Assembly: GCF_018853465.1 (NCBI RefSeq)
Contig: NZ_JABBOU010000093.1
Location: forward strand, 1 to 47,311
Reading direction: 5' to 3'
From: Acidithiobacillus montserratensis
GTDB lineage: Bacteria; Pseudomonadota; Gammaproteobacteria; Acidithiobacillales; Acidithiobacillaceae
Length of the DNA stretch: 47,311 bases
Shown here piece by piece: positions 9,143-17,789 of the stretch. Each line of letters begins with the position of its first letter. Positions within the stretch are counted from its first letter, which is position 1. Under the pieces are notes generated by a model, which was not told the DNA's origin, did no database searches, and worked only from the letters and a program-made list of their open reading frames with translations. Position numbers and translations under genes: made by a program.

Positions 9143-9373
9143 ATGCACAAGAAGATGACCATTTCCCTGGATGAAGCCGTGTACGACGGGTTGTACCGGA
9201 CCGTTGGCAGGCGGCACATGAGCCAGTACATCGAGGACTTGCTCCGGCCGCATGTGCTGGATACGGCCCTGGATGAGGGGTATCAGGCGATGGCAGCGGA
9301 CCCGGAACGGGAAGCCGAGGCGCAGGCCTGGTGCAATGCTCTGCTGGCGGACATGGCTGATGAAGCGCGGTGA
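9143..9373 (+). CDS. MazE-like / ribbon-helix-helix antitoxin
   Basis: Predicted 76-residue protein beginning MHKKMTISLDEAVYDGLYRTVG, typical of ribbon-helix-helix DNA-binding antitoxins (beta strand, then two helices, with MSQYIEDLLRPHV as second helix). The acidic C-terminus would wrap the toxin. The toxin ATG at 9360 overlaps the last codons, a coupled arrangement. It should neutralise the adjacent MazF and repress the operon. GAGGGTG-type ribosome site upstream. Confidence 0.85.
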   Translation: MHKKMTISLDEAVYDGLYRTVGRRHMSQYIEDLLRPHVLDTALDEGYQAMAADPEREAEAQAWCNALLADMADEAR

Positions 9374-9686
9374 AGTCTGGTGGGTGGAATTTGATCCGTC
9401 GGTAGGGAGCGAGATCCGCAAGACCCGGCCTGCCGTCATCGTCAGCAATGACGCGGCCAACCGGCACCTGGCGCGGGTGGTTGTGGTGCCGCTGACCAGC
9501 AATACCGGTCGCCAGTACCCGGGAGAGGCGCTGATCACGCTTTCCGGCAAGCCCGGCAAGGCGATGGCCGATCAGATCATGGCGGCCGACAAGAGCCGTC
9601 TGAAGAATCCTCTGGGGAGTTTGAGCAAGGCAGATATGAAGGCCATAGAAACGGCCATTCTGATCCATCTGGGAATGCCCCGGTAA
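9360..9686 (+). CDS. MazF/PemK-family endoribonuclease toxin
   Basis: Predicted 108-residue toxin. It starts MKRGEVWWVEFDPSVGSEIRKTRPAVIVSND, with the conserved RGEVWWV strand, the G-x-E-x-x-K-x-RPAVIVSN core containing the catalytic Arg, and VVVVPLTSN. The C-terminal DQIMAADKSRL is also family-typical. It likely cleaves mRNA at short sequences. Length and motifs are intact, and it overlaps the antitoxin gene by 14 bases, so this is probably a working type II module. Confidence 0.9.
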   Translation: MKRGEVWWVEFDPSVGSEIRKTRPAVIVSNDAANRHLARVVVVPLTSNTGRQYPGEALITLSGKPGKAMADQIMAADKSRLKNPLGSLSKADMKAIETAILIHLGMPR

Positions 9687-9700
9687 GGGCGCTCCGCTAC

Positions 9701-9834
9701 TATTTTCCGCGTCTGTGGACAGTGGTGAGCCGGGAAGTAGTCTATGCTGAATTTGTGGCGCGTCTTGACCGTACCCCCGCTCCCAATGTGCGTCTGCAAA
9801 AAACCTGCAAACGCCAGCGCCGTGGGATCAGTAA
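9701..9834 (+). pseudogene. DUF1778 (TacA-type) antitoxin C-terminal relic
   Basis: Reads VVSREVVYAEFVARLDRTPA, then PNVRLQK up to an A6 run (9798-9803). One base appears missing just after it. In the shifted frame the protein continues LQTPAPWDQ and stops at 9832-9834. The pattern FxxxLDxxPxPNxxLxxxLxxxAPW is the C-terminus of DUF1778 antitoxins, which neutralise GNAT acetyltransferase toxins. The N-terminal DNA-binding part is missing. A GNAT toxin tail on the same strand lies at 11152-11275, so both may come from one module. Confidence 0.6.
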
Positions 9835-9874
9835 CCATCACTGCGCCGGGCCTTTATGTGACATTACGATGTGG

Positions 9875-10130
9875 CTACTCATTTTGGCTTGAAACCGGGA
9901 ACTCACGGCGAGCATGCACCACGTTCACAGTCTCAATGCTGGCGGTTGCAACGCGATAGAAAACGACATAGTTCGGATGGGCAACAATCTCGCGCAGACC
10001 TGGAGCCCGCTCGCTCTGACGATACAGATAGGGTGTTCGGCAGCAGGCAAGACAGATTCCTCCAGCAGCCGCCTCATACGTCGTGCTGCTGGCGGATTCT
10101 CATTACGGGCCGAGACCCGCCAGATAATGG
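9875..10130 (-). pseudogene. Frameshifted ParE/RelE toxin relic
   Basis: On the minus strand the 5' part reads NPPAARRMRRLLEESVLPAA then EHP. A one-base deletion near 10031-10035 shifts the frame, and the continuation is YLYRQSERAPGLREI, then VAHPNYVVFYRVA, and VHARREFP close to the stop at 9875-9877. Joined, these are the classic ParE segments (helix pair, HPYLYR, PGLREIVVHPNYVVFYRV, HARQxYP). The toxin is inactivated. It is head-to-head with a HigA-like relic, so it probably was not its partner. Confidence 0.65.
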
Positions 10131-10192
10131 GTAACAACTCAGCATTTCCTTTGAGCAGAAGTTTCCGCTTCCGCGAAGCCCGGCACTGTCCC

Positions 10193-10426
10193 ATGTCCGA
10201 GGCCATGACAGCGACGGAAGCCTTGGCGTTCCGGATGGCGCAGCATGGCTTACGCCAATGCGACGTGCCGGAAATCGGCAATCAAGCCAAGGTATCGGAA
10301 GTACTTTCAGGGAAAAGGACCATCAATTTGCGCCAGGCGGTGGCGCTGTCCAAACGGTTCGGTGTGGGAGTGGAACATATCGCCCGTGAGTCGCTGCGGC
10401 TCCCTCCGGCGCAGGGCGCCGATTGA
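10193..10426 (+). pseudogene. HigA-like HTH antitoxin, N-terminally truncated
   Basis: From the ATG at 10193 a 77-residue protein carries a Cro/C1-type HTH: LAFRMAQHGLRQCDVPEIGN, QAKVSEVLSGKRTINLRQAV and ALSKRFGVGVEHI, as in HigA antitoxins. The N-terminal part found in longer HigA proteins is absent, and the frame continues upstream through non-homologous sequence. No HigB toxin lies beside it; the only toxin-like sequence upstream is the ParE relic on the other strand. It could still be made as an orphan DNA-binding protein. Confidence 0.5.
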
Positions 10427-10468
10427 CCAATCGGTAATGCGCTACGAGTTCTATCGAATAACGATGAT

Positions 10469-10849
10469 TTACATTCCTGGGACTTCCGCCCATATTCTGT
10501 CTGCGGTCAAAACGGGGTGTCGCAAGCGCTTACCGAGCGCTAGACAAGCTCGATCACCCAGCGAAAGTGCCAACGATCTGGTCAATAGTCGAAGATGCGC
10601 GATCTCTGTACTGTCCTCAATGGTCAGAGGCAGAACTTCCAGGGTACTTTCAAGTATCCCACGGATTTTTAGTTCTTCTGCGAGTTTTTCTGGTGCAATA
10701 CCGATTTCTATGACTTTTGATAACACTTCCGCCCAGTTTACTGTACTGATGATACCCCCGGCGACGAGGGCTTTTTCCACAAAATCAGCACCTGGCTCGT
10801 CATTGAGATAAGCGAGCATTGCCGAAGCATCAAGTACAGACTTACTCAT
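10469..10849 (-). CDS. vapC: VapC-family PIN-domain ribonuclease toxin
   Basis: Predicted 126-residue PIN-domain toxin. The acidic metal-binding residues are present: Asp in SVLDASAMLAYLNDEPG, Glu in NWAEVLSKV, Asp in SLGDRACLALG and Asp in LTADRIWAEV. VapC enzymes cut tRNA or rRNA. The ATG at 10849 was chosen because it overlaps the antitoxin stop region by 8 bases, normal translational coupling. A longer in-frame start would add nine unrelated residues. The module looks intact. Confidence 0.9.
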   Translation of the reverse strand: MSKSVLDASAMLAYLNDEPGADFVEKALVAGGIISTVNWAEVLSKVIEIGIAPEKLAEELKIRGILESTLEVLPLTIEDSTEIAHLRLLTRSLALSLGDRACLALGKRLRHPVLTADRIWAEVPGM

Positions 10850-11111
10850 GTTTCGCTGCAACGCGCCGTTCGGCAATCAGTTCTTCAGCTAGTAACCTTT
10901 TATGTGTGGAGTCATCAGTTGATAACGTGTGTAATAATCCCCGGCTTCTGCGTACTGCTTCTTCCGGACGGGTTAAACGCAGCATCCCATCATCTTGTAG
11001 TGTTAAAATCAAAGTCCCGCCCTGCTGGATGCCCACCCGCTGACGTACAACTGCAGGTAGCACCAATCTTCCGCGTTGGTCCACATAAACATTATATGGG
11101 TGGTTATCCAT
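10842..11111 (-). CDS. vapB: AbrB/SpoVT-type antitoxin of VapBC
   Basis: Predicted 89-residue protein. The N-terminal half (YNVYVDQRGRLVLPAVVRQR then VGIQQGGTLIL) is a swapped-hairpin AbrB DNA-binding domain. The basic and acidic C-terminal helices would embrace the PIN toxin. It precedes vapC and overlaps it by 8 bases. It should autorepress the operon. Confidence 0.85.
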   Translation of the reverse strand: MDNHPYNVYVDQRGRLVLPAVVRQRVGIQQGGTLILTLQDDGMLRLTRPEEAVRRSRGLLHTLSTDDSTHKRLLAEELIAERRVAAKHE

Positions 11112-11151
11112 AGGGCATCTCCTTCAAAATTTGGTAGATCATTATATCTTT

Positions 11152-11275
11152 GTCGCCCATCAAAGGGAAAAGTGCGCAGGCCTTTTACGAGCGCGTTGGA
11201 TTTGACCCATCGCCCCTCGATCCCATGACGTTGATGGTCACTATTGCCGATCTGCGCAAGGGGCTGGAATCGTAA
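11152..11275 (+). pseudogene. C-terminal relic of a GNAT acetyltransferase toxin
   Basis: The frame reads KGKSAQAFYERVGFDPSPLD, then PMTLMVTIADLRKGLES and stop. AxAFYERxGFxPSPxDPMTLMxTxxDLR is the end of TacT/AtaT-like GNAT toxins that acetylate aminoacyl-tRNA. The acetyl-CoA binding core is lost. A DUF1778 antitoxin tail on the same strand 1.3 kb upstream may be the other half of the same module. Confidence 0.65.
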
Positions 11276-11392
11276 AAGTCGAAAGATCGGGGTCAAGTGG
11301 GTGCCCCATCCTGGATTTGCTGGGCTTCCTGATTTCTTGTAATGTCAAAAGAATTTTAGTATCTCAACGCAATGGGTTTTCAGGGGTGTTCC

Positions 11393-11858
11393 ATGGCGAC
11401 AGCAAGGCAGCTTGAGCAATCGGCCGCGAATCTCTACAGCGAGGACTTTCTGGCATGGATAGACGCCCAGGCACAGTCTTCGCATGCTCGACAAGCGAGT
11501 GGCCTGGATTGGGATAATCTGCTGAAGGAACTGGAAAGCATGGGCAGAAGTGAAAAAAATGCCCTCAGAAGTCATTTGCGCGTTTTGCTCATGCATCTGA
11601 TGAAATGGCAATGGCAACCGCAAAAAACAGAGCAAGAGCTGGGCAAGCACCATCAGAAAGCAACGGCTTGAACTCAAATACCTCATCAAAGACTCGCCCA
11701 GCCTCAAAAGGCTGATTCCGGAAATGTTGCCAGATGTTTGGGGAGATGCCATTGATGAAGCCACCTTTGAAACGGGGCTTGCGGCCTCGGTATTTCCAGA
11801 TGCGCGCCCTTGGGATATAGACACGCAAATCCTGGCCAACTGGTGGCCGAGTAGCTAG
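11393..11858 (+). pseudogene. DUF29 family protein, frameshifted
   Basis: Starts MATARQLEQSAANLYSEDFL and continues through WDNLLKELESMGRSEKNALR and LMHLMKWQWQPQK, the DUF29 core. At an A6 run (11622-11627) the frame is off by one base; removing one A gives SKSWASTIRKQRLELKYLIK, then DSPSLKRLIPEML, and a normal DUF29 end near 11858. In the current frame it stops at 11671. It is a decayed gene, a sequencing error or a slippage site. DUF29 function is unknown; members are small, multi-copy and often near mobile DNA. Its 3' end overlaps a RelE relic on the other strand. Confidence 0.7.
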
Positions 11859-12037
11859 AGAGTTTCGCCATTCAATGGCGATATGCTGCCTTTGAAACTT
11901 CCAGTAAGCGGTTTTCCCAAAGTACGGGGATCTTCAGAGCCAGTTACTTTTATTTCCATAAAATCTCTGATGCGCTTGCGGTCTTGTGCATCTATTTTTC
12001 GTATATCTTTTTGAACGGATTCGGCATAATAATTTCC
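11855..12037 (-). pseudogene. Truncated RelE toxin relic
   Basis: The minus-strand frame reads SVQKDIRKIDAQDRKRIRDF, then EDPRTLGKPLTGSFKG, before unrelated residues and a stop at 11855-11857. This is the RelE helix pair plus the DPRxLGKxLxGxxKG turn. The following WRYRVGDYRV strands with the catalytic residues are missing. No antitoxin is visible upstream. Confidence 0.6.
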
Positions 12038-12135
12038 TTCTTGTAGAACACGCGGATTGCTTTCATGTATTGCATGACAGGCAATACAATATGATGGATC
12101 AACAAGTCTGCAACTGGTGTCTTACCCCTAAAAAA

Positions 12136-15100
12136 TCATCCTGAATGACTGCGTATATATCGTATGGTTTTACCGATCGCTGTTTTCAAGCCATAGCGCT
12201 TGACTGTGATGCGAAATTTGGCATAAAGATCTGACCTCCTGGTCAAGGACAAGGCGGTACGCCATGAAGACTTTACATCCAATGCCGGACTAGATATCCC
12301 CGCTGCAGTAGAAAAGCGTGCCCATGCCGCATGGGCCGCCAGCATCCCCAGCCCATGGGGATCATGTTGAAGGTAGGGTCTAGCATTCCTGGCCAGATAA
12401 GCCGCCATATCACCCGCCGTCTGTACGCCACCTACCGTAGCGCGGTACCAAAACAAGGGTTCTGGCACCAACTCCAGATGCAATCCCATCAACGTCGCTT
12501 TGGCAAAAATTTCCCAGTCCTCATGCCCGATCCCATAATCTTCTGTAAAACCGCCTACTTTATAGAAAGCGGATTTTTTCCAGAAACTGTTCATATCGCC
12601 AAAAACATTGCGATACACTCCGGCCCCCGTCGCTGGCCCCAATGGTAGCCAGAGATGCCGGGGCTCTTCTGGTGGGCTTTTGCCGGTAAAGACTGCCGAT
12701 ACTGTCGTGAGGATGTCGGCATCAGTCCGCAGCGCCACCGCCACAAAAGTTTCCAGCTCCTGGGACATGGCGAGGTTATCATCGTCCATGAAAAACAGAT
12801 AATCGCCTCTGGCATGAGCTACCGCCTGATTGCGCGCCGCCCCTGGGTAGGCATTCTCCTGACGGATCAGGCGCCCCCCTTTTTCGGCAAGCTCTCTCTC
12901 CAGGCTATCGAGCATCTGCAGCGCTTCTTCAGTGCTGCTACCATCATCCACTACAATGATCTCATAGTGCTCGTATGTTTGGCGGTAAAGGGAATCCAAC
13001 GCCATGCGCAGGGTATCGGGGCTATCATGATGAGGCATACAGACGCTGACCAAAGGTTGGGTATCGGCAGCGTATGGCAAAGACAATAATTCATGGCGCG
13101 GCTGTGCTGTGATTTGCGCGAAGAAAGCCGACCATTGAGTTTCTACTTGCTCTGCGGTCAACGCACGCCGCGCCGGGGCTAGGCCTTCTGTCACTGCATT
13201 TTCGAGTAAACGTGCCAAGGCTGCAGGCCGGGGTGGAAAGAGGACGCGAGAATGGTCTTCTGAGTCGATCAATTCTGGAATCCCACCAATGTTGGTAGCC
13301 AGAAAACGAATTTGGTGATGCAGACACTCCAATACGGTATATGGAGAATTTTCCACCAAAGAAGCAATGACCGCCAGGCGAAACGGGCTTTCCGTTAGAA
13401 ATTCCAGTGCTTGCTCCCGATCATATTCTGTTTGGATGACGACCGGAGTTTTCCATGCAGCAGCCCGACGCTGAATATATCCGAAGGAGTCGAAGACATC
13501 CACAGGTAGAGCCTTACCGAGAAATGTGATCCGCCTAATCATTGCCTGAAGCTCGGGAGCTAAACGATCCATTGCATCACAAAAGATGAACAAACCTTTC
13601 CGCGCTTCCAGTCGACCAAAAAAAACCAACTCATCGATCTGGTCCAGAGCAGTCGCCGCACTTGCATGGGTAACAAGCTCATCGACCATGAGATTCTGGA
13701 TGACCAGAGCCTGCTTGGGAATCTGCCATTGGTGCTCTCGCATCCAGTCTAAAAGATAGGCAGAAGGGCTCACTACGCCATCGGCAAGCCGTACTGTTTC
13801 GCGCTCCATGAAATCCAGCTCCACCAGCTCAGCTTCTCTAGGTAATTGGTAATTGCCTTCCATACTCCAGGCACTGGGTCCATGAGTATTCACCCAGATC
13901 TGCGCATGTTGCAGCATCAAACCTTGATGGCGGGCCAGCAGCGTGTAATAAGCCTCGGCATGCCACTCCGGGAAGATAATGAGATCGTAGTTGTCCCCAT
14001 GCTCCCTGAGCCAGCCATAAACCTCGTAGGAGTTTCGGCGTGGCCACGGCGCGTCACTGCGGGGAGTATGGGGATCTGGCAGTAAAGGGATGAACTCCAC
14101 TCTACCCTGAGCATAATAGTTGACGCAGTTCGCTATAGACCAATGCTCACTGTGCTTACCCAGAGTGTACAAGACACTGACACGCATCCCAGACTGAGCG
14201 GCAAACAGAGCCAGCGCAGAAAATGCCGTACCAATACCCCCATTGCGGATGGGGCCGACAATGTCTGGAGTGACAATCAAGGTTCTCAAGTCGCTATAGC
14301 CCGCCGACATAGACGAATTTTCACATTGTGGCTTTTTCTCCGCTTTCATTTGGCTTATCAAAGCTCGAGCTAATGACAGCCCGGAAGGATACGGCATCAG
14401 ATTGGGCAACGGTAGTTGTCTTACCTCATGCATACTGGCAAATGCCGATTCCTCAAGTTTAAACTCCAGCGCAAGACCGTCTGCCTTGGAAAGCTGTAAC
14501 GAAGAAAGCGGCAACTCCAGAAAAGGATCATCACTCAGCAAGTGAAGTCTGACGCCATGATCCTCATTCTCCAATTCACTCAGAGCAATATCGTTTTTTG
14601 ACCACTTACGAATGGTTTTCAAATCTCCATTCCAAGACCAAAGGATTTCGCTTCCGGCAAGTAATCGGACGGCATACAAAATCATTGATCCCGGCCTGTC
14701 TGCCGGATCAAAGCGGAGCGCTTGTGCAGCCCCTTTGGGAAACGGCACAATGACTTCCCGACGCTCATTGTCAGCATACAGAATATGACAGTGGCTATTG
14801 GTTTCCACATAGAATCCCTCGTTTCCCTGCCAAAATACCTGGCAAACGGTCCTCTCCAGCAAGGGAATAGCAAGTCGGCCCGCACATTCTTGCAAGTATT
14901 GCCAGTTGGTCTCCCACAACTCTTTTGTTTCCGCTCTTTGTGAAAGCTGCCCGGTATGTATTCGGAACCTGACCACCGGTTCGGCCACGTAGGCAAGGTC
15001 ACCCAGAGAGAGCATTTGTATGGCTATGCAAACATCTCCCATATTGGGGCATGGTCTTCCAAAAATTGTCATCAAGTCGGGTTCCGTAATGGATAACGCG

Positions 15101-15681
15101 TCCTGCCTACGGAACATCATACAACTTGGTTCGCCAAGATTATTGATTCGGCTGCCGAGAATTTTCCCCAGAACATTTTTACCATTCAGACAGCTATCTA
15201 CCGCAGAAACTGGCTCAGTAAATCCTACCCACAAGTGCTTCGTGCCAAGAGGCTTGCCTGACTCATCAATGGGTATTCGGCGGCCAGCCGCCAGGCGAAC
15301 ATTGGGATATAAATGCCATATATTAACCAACCGCTCAACAGCATTGGGCTCCAGTAAATCGTCATCGTAGAGCGGTTTGATGAATTCCCCGTGAGCCATG
15401 CGTATGCCCTGCATGAGATTACCAGCTTCGCCCAGCGGTACTTTATTACGCTTATAGAAGATTCGAGAATCCTTAGCCTGATAAGACCGCATAATCTTTT
15501 CTACGGCATCTGTCGGACAATCATCCGAAACCATGATCTCGATGTTTAAGTGAGTCTGAGATATAGCACTCTCGAGACATGCGACAAGGAAATCGGGCCG
15601 ATAAGTCGGTACGATAATAGATACCAATGAGTTTCCGACAACGGAGTCGAGGTTTTCTGCAGTACTGATATTCACTTTCAA
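12136..15681 (-). CDS. Three-domain glycosyltransferase (GT2-GT4-GT2)
   Basis: Predicted 1181-residue protein with three transferase units. The N-terminal GT2 domain (SLVSIIVPTYRPDFLVACLE, SDDCPTD, YDDD) lies at about residues 15-250. The middle unit has a glycogen-synthase-like N-lobe (LIVTPDIVGPIRNGGIGTAF) and a GT4 C-lobe (ELVFFGRLEARKGLFIFCDA, VIASLVENSPYTVLECLHH) at about 480-860. A second GT2 domain (VSVCMPHHDSPDTLRMALDS, VVDDGSS, FMDDDN) lies at about 890-1110. It probably builds a repeating surface polysaccharide from nucleotide sugars at the cytoplasmic face. The start is probably TTG at 15681 with AAGGTGA just upstream; GTG at 15675 is an alternative. All genes here to 24771 point the same way. 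The 277 bases downstream hold only the RelE relic. Confidence 0.88.
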   Translation of the reverse strand: MKVNISTAENLDSVVGNSLVSIIVPTYRPDFLVACLESAISQTHLNIEIMVSDDCPTDAVEKIMRSYQAKDSRIFYKRNKVPLGEAGNLMQGIRMAHGEFIKPLYDDDLLEPNAVERLVNIWHLYPNVRLAAGRRIPIDESGKPLGTKHLWVGFTEPVSAVDSCLNGKNVLGKILGSRINNLGEPSCMMFRRQDALSITEPDLMTIFGRPCPNMGDVCIAIQMLSLGDLAYVAEPVVRFRIHTGQLSQRAETKELWETNWQYLQECAGRLAIPLLERTVCQVFWQGNEGFYVETNSHCHILYADNERREVIVPFPKGAAQALRFDPADRPGSMILYAVRLLAGSEILWSWNGDLKTIRKWSKNDIALSELENEDHGVRLHLLSDDPFLELPLSSLQLSKADGLALEFKLEESAFASMHEVRQLPLPNLMPYPSGLSLARALISQMKAEKKPQCENSSMSAGYSDLRTLIVTPDIVGPIRNGGIGTAFSALALFAAQSGMRVSVLYTLGKHSEHWSIANCVNYYAQGRVEFIPLLPDPHTPRSDAPWPRRNSYEVYGWLREHGDNYDLIIFPEWHAEAYYTLLARHQGLMLQHAQIWVNTHGPSAWSMEGNYQLPREAELVELDFMERETVRLADGVVSPSAYLLDWMREHQWQIPKQALVIQNLMVDELVTHASAATALDQIDELVFFGRLEARKGLFIFCDAMDRLAPELQAMIRRITFLGKALPVDVFDSFGYIQRRAAAWKTPVVIQTEYDREQALEFLTESPFRLAVIASLVENSPYTVLECLHHQIRFLATNIGGIPELIDSEDHSRVLFPPRPAALARLLENAVTEGLAPARRALTAEQVETQWSAFFAQITAQPRHELLSLPYAADTQPLVSVCMPHHDSPDTLRMALDSLYRQTYEHYEIIVVDDGSSTEEALQMLDSLERELAEKGGRLIRQENAYPGAARNQAVAHARGDYLFFMDDDNLAMSQELETFVAVALRTDADILTTVSAVFTGKSPPEEPRHLWLPLGPATGAGVYRNVFGDMNSFWKKSAFYKVGGFTEDYGIGHEDWEIFAKATLMGLHLELVPEPLFWYRATVGGVQTAGDMAAYLARNARPYLQHDPHGLGMLAAHAAWARFSTAAGISSPALDVKSSWRTALSLTRRSDLYAKFRITVKRYGLKTAIGKTIRYIRSHSG

Positions 15682-15809
15682 ATCATCACCTTAGTTTAAT
15701 TTCATAAAAAATGGGGGCGTTCTCACAATGTCAAAGATTTTCTGCGTATGTAGAAATTATCCAGATCCGTGAGACATGATAATTATAAATAATATTCAGA
15801 ACAATCAAC

Positions 15810-17510
15810 CTATGCTGAAAAATAACTGTTCAATCGACTACGGATTTTACGTATTAGCCATGCAATATTGCGTAATGGGAGAGTCATGCGCCATGACCTA
15901 GAGCTAATAATCATATTTATACGCGCCAAGTCTGCTTCATGTTGCGCCTTAATGTGTGCAACATCAGCCTCAGAATATTTGTTGTGAATTGCACCTAACG
16001 GAAGTGAAAGCATCTGAGATAGTGTAGAATTATTGACTATGGATGAAACAAGTTCACTCATAGAACTATTCCATTTGGTTCTATCTTGTTCTGTGATTGT
16101 ATTGCCAGTCTCACGCACCGATATGCCAACTAGTAGCTTGTTTATAACGACTGGAATGCTTTCACAGGCAAGCAATGTATGTAACGTCGTATAAAAATCC
16201 TCTAAATATGTAACAGCTTCAACGGCCTTATCCGGCAATGAGAGCAATGCATTTCTACTATAAATCACCCCACAAAAAGGTGAATTATTATAACCAGACA
16301 ACGAATATAAAAATTTTTCTGATGAAAAATAAATCTCTGCTTTAGATTTGAATAATTCCACCTTGGTGGTATTCCCAGACGATATTTGAGTTTCTTTGTA
16401 TCGCTCGCAGTCTACAAAAAATACACTATTTAATGGCGAAGAGTTTATAGTTAATGAAAGTCTCTCAGCTTCGTTGGGGAAAACCCAATCATCATCATCT
16501 ATGAACCAGAAATGGTCAGCGTCAATATGATCTGCTGCGAACCTGACGAGCAGGAATCTTGAATCAACATCAGTACTATATGGCGCCATTAGAATTTCAA
16601 CTGATGAGGGTACTTCAATGTTATTAGGTTTATCGTAGTTGGTAACAATATAGCTTTTAAATTCTATTAAACTGCCAGATTGGGCTATTAATGAAGATAT
16701 GCTTCTGAGGCATCTATCAAGTAGTTCTGGTCGGTTAAATGTAGTGCGCGTAACTATTGCGACTTTTTTTTCGCGACGGTTATTGCAGGCCGTTCTTAAT
16801 CCTTCGATTTCCAAGTCGATACCAATATGGGGTTTATATATACTGCCGGTTAAATGTATTTGTATATTTCCGTTTATTGTTTTTAGATATCGATTTTTGA
16901 TGCGTTTGGAAATGTATACCTGAAAAGCAGATGATGTACTGGCTAAATCAAATTCTTTTTGATTGCCGGCGCTTCCATGCCAACATGCTAACTGTGGGGC
17001 GACAAGAACTCCAAGTCCGGCGCAGATAGCCTCTATACTAAGAATAATATTATATAGATGAAAACCTTCAAAAGCAGGCAAATTAACAGACCGCTCACGA
17101 AGCTCTTTGATATTCAATAGCATGACATTACCGTCAATATGCATTGCAGGCAGTATATGCCCTACCAAGTTTGGACCACCTTGTGGATCGGATAAGTATC
17201 GTACAGTTTGTGATGCGCTGTAACCAAATTTGCAGGTTGCAACACCTGCATTGCCTGCAACACCCCAGTTCGGCCAATCGCGATTTAATATTTCTAACAA
17301 GCTATCAATTTTATGATTAAAATCGTGGCATAAAAGAACGTCATCATGGACGATACATGCGTATTCATCAGGACTATCGTTGATAATTTTGTTTAATAAT
17401 GAAAAATATGATTTTTGTCCATGCTCAAAAATTAATCTTGCTCTAAGTGAAAAGTGATTCTCTAAAAATAGACTACCAGTTTCTTGTGTTCTAGCTACTA
17501 CGTGGATCAT
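15810..17510 (-). CDS. Glycosyltransferase with two GT2-like domains
   Basis: Predicted 566-residue protein. Residues about 1-235 resemble the GT-A fold of glycan-modifying GT2 enzymes (ACIVHDDVLLCHDF, then MHIDGNVMLLN). Residues about 240-480 form a second GT2 domain (KVAIVTRTTFNRPELLDRCL, FWFIDDDDWVFP as DxD region). The C-terminal tail has a Glu/Ala/His helix (YSEADVAHIKAQHEADLARI) and the motif SSRSWRMTLPLR, a short conserved tail seen on many cluster transferases and also, as NSRSWRATYPMR, on the nearby methyltransferase. The sequence is AT-richer than its neighbours, as is common for horizontally exchanged O-antigen-type genes. GAGG precedes the ATG. Confidence 0.8.
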   Translation of the reverse strand: MIHVVARTQETGSLFLENHFSLRARLIFEHGQKSYFSLLNKIINDSPDEYACIVHDDVLLCHDFNHKIDSLLEILNRDWPNWGVAGNAGVATCKFGYSASQTVRYLSDPQGGPNLVGHILPAMHIDGNVMLLNIKELRERSVNLPAFEGFHLYNIILSIEAICAGLGVLVAPQLACWHGSAGNQKEFDLASTSSAFQVYISKRIKNRYLKTINGNIQIHLTGSIYKPHIGIDLEIEGLRTACNNRREKKVAIVTRTTFNRPELLDRCLRSISSLIAQSGSLIEFKSYIVTNYDKPNNIEVPSSVEILMAPYSTDVDSRFLLVRFAADHIDADHFWFIDDDDWVFPNEAERLSLTINSSPLNSVFFVDCERYKETQISSGNTTKVELFKSKAEIYFSSEKFLYSLSGYNNSPFCGVIYSRNALLSLPDKAVEAVTYLEDFYTTLHTLLACESIPVVINKLLVGISVRETGNTITEQDRTKWNSSMSELVSSIVNNSTLSQMLSLPLGAIHNKYSEADVAHIKAQHEADLARINMIISSRSWRMTLPLRNIAWLIRKIRSRLNSYFSA

Positions 17511-17789
17511 GCATTATACCTCGCAATTTCAGATAGGTAATTGGTTGCCCATCTCGTCTAAAATGAAGTAGGCCATATTAATGAAAAAAACAAATAATAA
17601 AAAAACTGCCTTTTGAAGCGGATAGATTTCCCAATCTTCGCTATTTTTCAGTGAGTTCGAATGATTGTATGGTTCATTGCAGTTGCTTTCTACAATTCTT
17701 TTCGCTGTTTCTGCGACTTGTGGCGCAGAAACCCCTGCCAAGCCATTTCTTGCTTCTGTAAACAGACCAAGCGCCACAGGTGATATACT

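Noticed and set aside
12040..12110. A CxxCH heme motif (CIACH) upstream of the RelE relic
   Set aside because: It lies in a start-less stretch without a signal peptide or cytochrome context; chance occurrence.
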